Positions 1-4,787 of a stretch of 5,190 bases of DNA are shown here, piece after piece (position 1 is the stretch's first letter; every line of letters begins with the position of its first letter). The DNA comes from Fimbriimonadaceae bacterium (GTDB lineage: Bacteria > Armatimonadota > Fimbriimonadia > Fimbriimonadales > Fimbriimonadaceae). A program made the translations under genes and the position numbers. Under the pieces are notes generated by a model. The model ran no database searches and had not been told where the DNA came from. It saw only the letters and a list, made by a program, of their open reading frames with translations. The DNA is taken from NCBI GenBank assembly GCA_014380605.1, contig JACMJO010000267.1, positions 1 to 5,190 of the forward strand, in the 5' to 3' direction.

Positions 1-49
1 CTGGGCCCTGTGGACTAGTAAAGAAAAATCATTTAATTTGAAATTCAGG

Positions 50-78
50 TTCCCTTGAATCTAAGGTTGTGCTATCAT
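50..78 (+). promoter_or_regulatory. Probable extended -10 promoter for the small-protein gene
   Basis: A TGc-TATCAT extended -10 lies at 70-78. A weak -35 (TTCCCT, 50-55) sits 17 bases upstream. An AT-rich tract at about 20-47 could act as an UP-like element. Transcription would start near 85, leaving a leader of about 55 nt before the ATG at 141. The call rests on consensus matching only; the -35 is poor. Confidence 0.4.
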
Positions 79-125
79 GTCCGCGATGTACAGTCAGATT
101 GGTACGAGGATCGTGCCAGTCGGAT

Positions 126-131
126 GGAGGG
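126..131 (+). promoter_or_regulatory. Shine-Dalgarno site fixing the start at 141
   Basis: GGAGGG lies nine bases before ATG 141. It decides the start against a possible in-frame GTG at 69, which has no ribosome site and would overlap the likely -10 promoter element. Confidence 0.75.
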
Positions 132-140
132 AAACCAAGC

Positions 141-335
141 ATGAAGTTTTATAATCTGAAGACTCGTTCGCACGTTGAAGTGCCTGAAGGCGACGTTCGC
201 AAAATGAAGATGGTTCGCAAGACCAAGTCTGGCGAACAGGTTCGCTATGCGCTGACCGCTACCTTTGAGGGCTCTAAGCTCTTTAAGTTCATCAACGAAG
301 CAACGTATAAGTCTTCCAACGCCAAGGACGCCTAA
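141..335 (+). CDS. Small basic conserved-looking protein, 64 aa, function unknown
   Basis: I do not recognise this protein with confidence. It is 64 residues, Lys/Arg-rich, has no cysteine, no signal peptide and no membrane segment, so it is probably cytosolic. It opens with MKFYNLKTRSHVEVP, and a central KTKSGEQVRYALTA leads into GSKLFKFI, which suggests a small beta-rich fold. The pattern loosely resembles the small zinc-ribbon DUF5679 family (YCVKC...K.GR.A..G.C..CGTK.F), with all four cysteine positions replaced; this resemblance is from memory and is inference. The start is set by GGAGGG nine bases upstream. The gene is monocistronic, with its own promoter and a very strong terminator 12 bases after the stop, which suggests substantial independent expression. 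It could be a small nucleic-acid-binding or housekeeping protein, but nothing in the sequence proves that. Confidence 0.8.
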   Translation: MKFYNLKTRSHVEVPEGDVRKMKMVRKTKSGEQVRYALTATFEGSKLFKFINEATYKSSNAKDA

Positions 336-346
336 CGACCCGACTT

Positions 347-389
347 AGGAAGGGCGCCGCCGATATCGGCGGCGCCCTTCCTTGCTTTT
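347..389 (+). terminator. Strong intrinsic terminator (36-nt perfect palindrome plus T tract)
   Basis: Positions 347-382 form a perfect palindrome of 18 + 18 bases (left arm AGGAAGGGCGCCGCCGAT), giving a very GC-rich stem. TTGCTTTT follows immediately. The T tract lies only on the plus-strand side, so the terminator serves the 64-aa protein gene and separates it from the DUF1800 gene. Confidence 0.93.
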
Positions 390-425
390 ACTGAACCCAC
401 TTCAGTGAATACCGTCATTCATGAC

Positions 426-1823
426 ATGGCACTTTCAACTGAGCGAGAAAAGGGAGCCCATCTACTCCGAAGATTTGGTTTGGGAGCCAGCGAAGCTGAA
501 CTCGACTACTATCTGAAGGATGGGTTGAACGGCGCCATCGACAAGTTGCTCGCCTACGAAAGCGTCAATGAGGGCTTTGATGTAGAGATCGAGAAGATGG
601 CCAATCAGAACGGCCAGATTCAGCCGCAATCCGTTGGAGTCTGGTGGACCCTCCGCCTAGTTGCCACTCAACGGCCTTTGCAAGAGAAGATGTCCGTTTT
701 CTGGCACGATCACTTCGCGACGAGCGCGAGCAAGGTTCAGGCTGGGCCAACGATGCATCAGCACAACGAGGTTCTTCGCAAGAACGCGACCGGTAACTTC
801 CGCACGTTCTTAACCGAGATCAGCCAAGACCCCGCCATGCTTTTCTGGCTGGACAACCAATACAACGTCGCCGGCAAGCCAAACGAGAACTTTGCCCGCG
901 AGGTTATGGAGCTTTTTACTCTAGGCGTAGACAATCGCTACACCGAACAGGACATCAAGGAAGCCGCGCGCGCTTTCACTGGATGGTCCATTGGCCGAGT
1001 GGGCAACAAGGGGCCCCGCCCTGGCCAAGGATTTGTATTCCGACCTGCGTTTCACGACCGAGGGGAGAAAACCGTCTTCGGGCGCACCGGCAACCTGACC
1101 GGCGAGCAAGTGATCGACATCCTTTGCGAACTGCCGGAGACCGCCGAACATATCACTCGAAAAGTTTGGGAATGGTTCGCCTATCCAAATCCAGAGCCCA
1201 CTATGATTTCGCGTATCGCGCGAAAGTTCCAGTCTGATAATCTGAGTATTAAGACGCTTTTGAAGGAGATCATGCGCTCAAGCGAGTTCTATTCGGTCAA
1301 AGCGGATCGGACCATTTACAAGAGTCCAGTCGATTTTACAGTTTCGACTTTGCGTCAGCTCGGCGTTGCACAGGCACTGTACGACAGCATGTCGGAAGCG
1401 CCCGAGAATATGCGTGGACGTCTCCAACCAGTCCAAGTTGCCTATCAGTCGATGAAGTCGATGGGCATGCACCTTCTCTACCCACCCGACGTTGCGGGTT
1501 GGGAGACGGGTCCCAACTGGATCACCTCGGCCACCATGATGGAGCGGATCAATTGGGGCAACAAGCTGTTTGGCCAGGCCAAGGCTGGAGGACAGCTAAG
1601 ATTTCAATCCTATCCCATCTTTGCCAACGACCCGACTCCTCAGGGCGTCGCGAAGAAGCTTGTGTCGGTATTTGATGCGCCCATCGCCAGCTACAAGATT
1701 CCGAAGTTGGTCGAAGCCGCCACAAAGGCATCAGCCGGAAGAGTCACGCAACAGAACTCAAACGTCATTGCCGCCGCCGTAACCCGCCTGATCTTTGCCG
1801 CTCCCGAGTATCAACTGATGTAA
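426..1823 (+). CDS. DUF1800 family protein
   Basis: This is a 465-aa protein matching DUF1800 (PF08811) over its whole length. The biochemical role of the family is not established; members are often encoded beside DUF1501 proteins. Family hallmarks in order (numbered from ATG 426): HLLRRFGLGAS near residues 12-22; the FWHDHFATS block at 92-100; PNENFAREVMELFTLG from 152; EAARAFTGW ending at 187; FHDRGEK at 209-215; a YPPDVAGW block at 352-359 with NWITS just after; and a C-terminal FAAPEYQ. No signal peptide is visible, so the protein appears cytoplasmic unless exported by another route. No Shine-Dalgarno site precedes ATG 426 or the in-frame GTG at 405. I prefer the ATG because the family homology starts there and a TANNNT box (410-415) sits ten bases upstream, consistent with a very short leader. 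The next gene is tyrS, so no DUF1501 partner lies immediately downstream. The family call is firm; the start is uncertain. Confidence 0.93.
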   Translation: MALSTEREKGAHLLRRFGLGASEAELDYYLKDGLNGAIDKLLAYESVNEGFDVEIEKMANQNGQIQPQSVGVWWTLRLVATQRPLQEKMSVFWHDHFATSASKVQAGPTMHQHNEVLRKNATGNFRTFLTEISQDPAMLFWLDNQYNVAGKPNENFAREVMELFTLGVDNRYTEQDIKEAARAFTGWSIGRVGNKGPRPGQGFVFRPAFHDRGEKTVFGRTGNLTGEQVIDILCELPETAEHITRKVWEWFAYPNPEPTMISRIARKFQSDNLSIKTLLKEIMRSSEFYSVKADRTIYKSPVDFTVSTLRQLGVAQALYDSMSEAPENMRGRLQPVQVAYQSMKSMGMHLLYPPDVAGWETGPNWITSATMMERINWGNKLFGQAKAGGQLRFQSYPIFANDPTPQGVAKKLVSVFDAPIASYKIPKLVEAATKASAGRVTQQNSNVIAAAVTRLIFAAPEYQLM

Positions 1824-1858
1824 TCGTGGCATTGGCTTCCAGACAATGCGTGCCACGA
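1824..1858 (+). repeat. Hairpin directly after the DUF1800 stop codon
   Basis: TCGTGGCA (1824-1831) pairs with TGCCACGA (1851-1858), with inner CATTG/CAATG complementarity that allows a longer, bulged stem. It starts on the base after the TAA. No T tract follows, so it would be an mRNA 3'-end stabiliser or a weak or factor-assisted terminator rather than a classic intrinsic one. Confidence 0.55.
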
Positions 1859-1888
1859 CCATCTTGACCGTGGCTCTGAAAACGATCT

Positions 1889-1916
1889 GCGGCATGACCA
1901 GGATTGGTCATGCCGC
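1889..1916 (+). repeat. Perfect 12-bp stem, 4-nt loop hairpin upstream of tyrS
   Basis: GCGGCATGACCA (1889-1900) and TGGTCATGCCGC (1905-1916) are exact reverse complements around the loop GGAT. No T tract follows. It ends 48 bases before the tyrS ATG. It could be a T-less terminator for the DUF1800 gene, an operator, or part of a tyrS leader. Its role cannot be settled from sequence. Confidence 0.6.
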
Positions 1917-1948
1917 GCATCCCGAGAACGAGTTGCTGGTGCCCACGG

Positions 1949-1954
1949 TAAACT
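1949..1954 (+). promoter_or_regulatory. Possible -10 box for a very short-leader tyrS transcript
   Basis: TAAACT lies ten bases before the tyrS ATG, which lacks a Shine-Dalgarno site. A start 6-7 bases downstream would give a leader of only a few nucleotides. No convincing -35 is present. The same TANNNT-to-ATG spacing occurs before the DUF1800 gene. Confidence 0.25.
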
Positions 1955-1964
1955 CTGCCCTCCC

Positions 1965-3155
1965 ATGACCATCGACGAGCAACTCGCCGTCTTGCGCAGA
2001 GGCACCGCAGAGATCATCAGCGAGGCAGAACTGCGTAAGAAGCTGGAAAAAGACCGCCCCTTGCGCGTCAAGTTGGGCGTGGACCCTACCGCTCGCGACG
2101 TGACCCTTGGGTGGGCGGTTGTGCTTCGAAAGCTCCGAGATTTCCAACGGTTAGGGCACCAAGCCGTGTTGGTCATTGGCGATTTCACCGCGATGATCGG
2201 CGATCCAAGCGGCAAGAGCAAGACCCGCAAGCAACTCACCGCCGACGAAGTACTCGTGAACGTTGAAGCGGTCAAGAAGCAGTTCGGCAAAATCCTCGAT
2301 ATCGAGAAGACGGAAATTCGGCCCAACAGCGAATGGCTTGGCGCGATGAACTTCGAGGACGTCCTCAGACTCTGCGCCAAGACGACGGTGGCCCGCATCA
2401 TGGAGCGAGACGATTTCACGAAGCGATGGGAAGCCCATCAGGCGATTGCCATGCATGAGTTGATGTACCCGCTTCTCCAGGGTACGGATTCAGTGGCGTT
2501 GCACGCGGATGTCGAACTAGGGGGCACCGATCAGAAGTTCAATAACCTCATGGGGCGCCAGCTCCAGGAGGCGAACGGGCAAGATGCCCAGATTGTTGTA
2601 CTGTCTCCCCTGCTGGTGGGGACCGACGGTAAGGACAAGATGAGTCAGTCGCTAGGCAACTATGTCTCGATCATCGACGCGCCGAACGATATGTTCGGCA
2701 AAACCATGTCGATACCAGACGACTTGATTCTCAACTGGTTTGAACTGTGTACAGACGTTCCGATGGATGAGGCGCGCGGCTTGATTGCCGAGGGCAAAAA
2801 TCCGCGCGATGCCAAGGTTCGATTGGCCAAAGAGATCGTAGCTCTCTATCACTCGCCGGATGCGGCGGAAGCCGCGGAGCGGTACTTCGTTGAAACCTTC
2901 AGCAAACGACAGCAACCGGTCGATGCAGAGGAAGCGGAGATTCCCGCCGATTTGGAAGAGCCGATCCCGCTGGCAAACCTGATTACCGGTCTGGGTATGA
3001 CGAAAAGCAATGGCAACGCCCGCGACCTTATCAAGCAGGGCGGTGTGTCGCTGGATGAAGTCAAGGTTACCGATCCATTTGCCAAGCTGGATCGCGCCGA
3101 CCTTGTTGGCAAAGTTCTGCGCGTCGGGAAGCACCAGTTCCGGAAGCTAGGCTAG
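1965..3155 (+). CDS. tyrS: Tyrosyl-tRNA synthetase, type 2 (TyrZ-like), with altered HIGH and KMSKS motifs
   Basis: This enzyme should charge tRNA-Tyr with tyrosine in the cytosol using ATP. At 396 aa it is of normal length for the type-2 TyrRS group and aligns from its first residues (MTIDEQLAVLRRGTAEIIS). The Rossmann catalytic domain runs to about residue 240, followed by a helical linker and a C-terminal S4 RNA-binding domain at about 334-396. Using classic B. stearothermophilus numbering in brackets, the conserved residues are DPTA with T42 [T40], D80 [D78], K84 [K82], R88 [R86], Y168 [Y169], Q172 [Q173], D175 [D176], Q190 [Q195] and K225 [K230]. The changed ones are T47 [H45], W50 [H48] and Q228 [K233], so the signatures read TLGW and KMSQS. 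The frame is open and full length, so this is not an obvious pseudogene. There is no Shine-Dalgarno site before ATG 1965; a TANNNT box lies ten bases upstream. The family call is firm; the effect of the altered residues on activity is unknown. Confidence 0.96.
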   Translation: MTIDEQLAVLRRGTAEIISEAELRKKLEKDRPLRVKLGVDPTARDVTLGWAVVLRKLRDFQRLGHQAVLVIGDFTAMIGDPSGKSKTRKQLTADEVLVNVEAVKKQFGKILDIEKTEIRPNSEWLGAMNFEDVLRLCAKTTVARIMERDDFTKRWEAHQAIAMHELMYPLLQGTDSVALHADVELGGTDQKFNNLMGRQLQEANGQDAQIVVLSPLLVGTDGKDKMSQSLGNYVSIIDAPNDMFGKTMSIPDDLILNWFELCTDVPMDEARGLIAEGKNPRDAKVRLAKEIVALYHSPDAAEAAERYFVETFSKRQQPVDAEEAEIPADLEEPIPLANLITGLGMTKSNGNARDLIKQGGVSLDEVKVTDPFAKLDRADLVGKVLRVGKHQFRKLG

Positions 3156-3255
3156 AAACTCGACAGTTCGCGAGTGCAGTAGACACACCCCTGCTTTCCG
3201 TTAACAATCCTGCAAAAGGCACCGCCCAATTCGAAGCGTCGTCTATTCGACAAAT

Positions 3256-3280
3256 GGTGTGGCATGTTGTACGCCACCCC
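3256..3280 (+). repeat. Imperfect hairpin upstream of the lipoprotein ribosome site
   Basis: GGTGTGGC (3256-3263) pairs with GCCACCCC (3273-3280) with one mismatch around a 9-nt loop. It ends seven bases before AAGGAG. It could modulate initiation or simply be chance pairing. The rest of the 3156-3302 gap shows a short CTCG/CGAG hairpin near 3159-3174 and no convincing promoter. Confidence 0.3.
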
Positions 3281-3287
3281 AATATTG

Positions 3288-3293
3288 AAGGAG
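3288..3293 (+). promoter_or_regulatory. Shine-Dalgarno site for the DUF4397 lipoprotein
   Basis: AAGGAG lies nine bases before ATG 3303, where a typical signal peptide begins. It rules out the in-frame TTG at 3264 as the start. Confidence 0.85.
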
Positions 3294-3302
3294 AGATTAC
3301 AC

Positions 3303-4001
3303 ATGAATAGAATTGCGACTATTGGGATTGTAACAGGAGTTGCGGCCCTGCTCGTAGGATGCGGAGGGTCGGGCAATGGCTTGGTCAACGTCCCAAATCC
3401 CCGCGTGAGATTTGCGAACGTACTGCCAGGTATAGCGAGCGCTAAAGCTAAGGTCGGCTCCGATGAGATCAGCGCCAATATCCCGTTTGGAACGGTAAGC
3501 ACCTACGCGATCACTCCCAACGGAAACAAGGACCTTACAGTTGGAGACGCTACGTTTAATAATCTGGCAACCCTCGCCAATCAACTGTATGAGACCAACA
3601 AGCGATACACGGGCGTGGGCTACGGAACCGCTCCAAGAACGATTCTCCTCCTTGAAGAGAACGAGAGTCAGTCTGGAACCAACACAATCTCGATGCGCGC
3701 CGTCCATGCCGGCCAAGGCGGAGCGAACGTCGATGTCTATCTATCGGCAGTAGGCGACCCTTTGCCAGCTAACCCCGCATTTGACGGCGTGGCAGTTGGG
3801 AGCACGACGTCCTTCTCGGCCGCTCCCGTGATCGGAACGAACCAGTATCGAGTCCGAGTGTACGCCGACGGAAATACCTCCACGGTGTTGGTGGATCAAA
3901 CGTTGGTCATTCAGCCGAGAGATCGGGTCAGCGTGATCGTCTACACCGATGCCGGACAAGCATCGGGATGGAATGCCCTTTTGTTGAAAGAGAACATTTA
4001 G
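3303..4001 (+). CDS. DUF4397-like secreted lipoprotein
   Basis: This is a 232-aa predicted lipoprotein. Residues 1-19 form a signal peptide (basic NR, then a hydrophobic core), with lipobox LVGC and Cys20 as the lipidated residue. Gly21-Gly22 follow, so there is no Asp +2 retention signal, and a Gly/Ser/Asn linker leads to about residue 33. The mature part appears to hold two DUF4397-like beta modules. The first starts at RVRFANVLPG (34-43) and contains IPFGTVSTYAI (60-70). The second starts at RAVHAGQGGANVDVYL (132-147) and contains YRVRVYADG (182-190), ending with RVSVIVYTDAG. The DVYL core motif is kept only in the second; the first reads AKAKVGSD at that place. DUF4397 proteins are extracytoplasmic, adhesin-like or of unknown role; no catalytic residues are expected. 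A strong Shine-Dalgarno site supports the start. No clear intrinsic terminator follows, so read-through into the vWA gene is possible. Confidence 0.85.
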   Translation: MNRIATIGIVTGVAALLVGCGGSGNGLVNVPNPRVRFANVLPGIASAKAKVGSDEISANIPFGTVSTYAITPNGNKDLTVGDATFNNLATLANQLYETNKRYTGVGYGTAPRTILLLEENESQSGTNTISMRAVHAGQGGANVDVYLSAVGDPLPANPAFDGVAVGSTTSFSAAPVIGTNQYRVRVYADGNTSTVLVDQTLVIQPRDRVSVIVYTDAGQASGWNALLLKENI

Positions 4002-4012
4002 CGGCAACCTTG

Positions 4013-4094
4013 TGTTGTTGGATTCGGTTTAACTATTTGGGGCCTGAACGGCAATCGCGTAAGATGCGTCAATAAGTCACCGAATCCAACAACA
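4013..4094. repeat. Perfect 16-bp inverted repeat bracketing the vWA promoter and start codon
   Basis: TGTTGTTGGATTCGGT (4013-4028) and ACCGAATCCAACAACA (4079-4094) are exact reverse complements separated by 50 bases. The right arm ends on the A of the vWA ATG. In RNA, three further G-U pairs (4012-4095, 4011-4096, 4010-4097) would extend the stem through the whole start codon. The 82-bp unit could also be a miniature element with terminal inverted repeats, but only a 2-bp TG flanks both sides and no transposase is present. Confidence 0.85.
4037..4065 (+). promoter_or_regulatory. Probable promoter of the vWA-PP2C unit
   Basis: TTGGGG (4037-4042) and TAAGAT (4060-4065) are separated by 17 bases, giving a predicted start near 4072 and a leader of about 22 nt. 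It sits between the arms of the inverted repeat, so RNA from it would lack the left arm. The leader contains no Shine-Dalgarno site. Confidence 0.45.
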
Positions 4095-4780
4095 TGGCCG
4101 AAGAGTATCGAACCGATTTCCCGGAATTGGAGCCGCTCGGCGAGGATATGTTCCTCAATACTGAGCGACGTTGTCCGGTGGTGTTATTGCTTGATACCTC
4201 AGCCAGCATGAAACCCTGTATGGAGGCCGTCAACGACGGCCTCCGCTTGTTAAGGGACGACCTCATGGCGGACACCCTCGCATCCCAAAGGGTGGAGGTC
4301 GCCTTAATCACGTTTGGGCCTGTTCGATTGATTCAAGACTTTGTCACGGTCGATAGATGGTTGCCACCGCGACTCTTTGCCAATGGAGAGACCCCGCTAG
4401 GAGCAGGATTGGATGCCGCTCTGGCCCAGGTCAAGATTAGGAAGCACGCCTACCGTGAAGCGGGAATCGCCTACTATCGGCCTTGGATCTGGCTCGTCAC
4501 CGATGGCGCACCGACCGATGATTGGCCACAAGCCGCCGATTCGATCCGAGACGAAGTACAAAGGGGCGGATTGGAGATGTTTGCGATTGGAACTGACAAT
4601 GCCAACTTCGCCGTCCTCCAAGCAATCAGCAACCCGCGCGAACCGGTTAAGCTTCGAGAAGCGCGGTATCGGGAGATGTTCGTTTGGCTGTCGCAGTCGC
4701 TTAAGCCTCTGTCCAGGTCCGAGTTTGGGCGACCAATCGAACTTCAGCCCACTGTCGAATGGAGCGAACTCACCGCTTGA
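4094..4780 (+). CDS. von Willebrand factor A domain protein, TerY/YegL type
   Basis: This is a 228-aa cytosolic protein that is almost entirely one vWA domain. The metal-ion-dependent adhesion site is complete: DTSAS with D34, S36 and S38; T100 in GETPLG; and D137 in VTDGAPTD. Diagnostic YegL/TerY features include RCPVVLLLDTSASM (26-39), DDLMADTLASQRVEVALITFG, YYRPWIWLVTDGAPTDDWP (about 127-145) and a C-terminal MFVWLSQSLKPLSRS block. There is no signal peptide or membrane segment. Such proteins act as Mg-dependent protein-binding modules. In TerY-P triads they are encoded with a PP2C phosphatase and a Ser/Thr kinase, and here a PP2C gene starts seven bases after the stop. ATG 4094 has no Shine-Dalgarno site and lies at the end of the inverted-repeat arm. 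An internal ATG at 4148 would still keep the vWA core, but residues 1-18 look like the usual acidic N-terminal lead of the family. No other ter genes are in the window, so tellurite resistance should not be inferred. Confidence 0.93.
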   Translation: MAEEYRTDFPELEPLGEDMFLNTERRCPVVLLLDTSASMKPCMEAVNDGLRLLRDDLMADTLASQRVEVALITFGPVRLIQDFVTVDRWLPPRLFANGETPLGAGLDAALAQVKIRKHAYREAGIAYYRPWIWLVTDGAPTDDWPQAADSIRDEVQRGGLEMFAIGTDNANFAVLQAISNPREPVKLREARYREMFVWLSQSLKPLSRSEFGRPIELQPTVEWSELTA

Positions 4781-4782
4781 GG
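4779..4782 (+). promoter_or_regulatory. Shine-Dalgarno site of the PP2C gene overlapping the vWA stop
   Basis: GAGG overlaps the vWA TGA and lies five bases before ATG 4788. The overlap supports coupled translation of the two proteins. Confidence 0.55.
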
Positions 4783-4787
4783 CTGAT

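Noticed and set aside
1..18. Possible end of an upstream gene (LGPVD then TAG in frame 1)
   Set aside because: Five codons are too few to support a coding call on either strand.
69..140. GTG-initiated upstream extension of the small protein with four cysteines (CPRC...)
   Set aside because: It overlaps the likely -10 element and lacks a ribosome site, whereas GGAGGG points clearly to ATG 141.
1917..1964. T-box-like string (ctggtgcccacgg) ahead of tyrS
   Set aside because: It mismatches the T-box core and no specifier loop or antiterminator layout is visible; only loose similarity.
1811..2419. 202-codon minus-strand open frame over the DUF1800-tyrS junction and tyrS
   Set aside because: It lies mostly antisense to tyrS, whose homology is certain; the protein is Ser/Arg-rich with no recognisable motif and no ribosome site.
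2652..3134. 160-codon minus-strand open frame antisense to tyrS
   Set aside because: It is a shadow of the tyrS C-terminal coding frame with no family resemblance.
3264..3302. In-frame TTG start extending the lipoprotein by 13 residues
   Set aside because: It would put polar residues before the signal peptide and ignore the good Shine-Dalgarno site for ATG 3303.
4011..4096. 82-bp unit as a recent transposed miniature element
   Set aside because: Only a 2-bp TG repeat flanks it, which is expected often by chance; no second copy is visible in the window, so mobility is kept only as an alternative.
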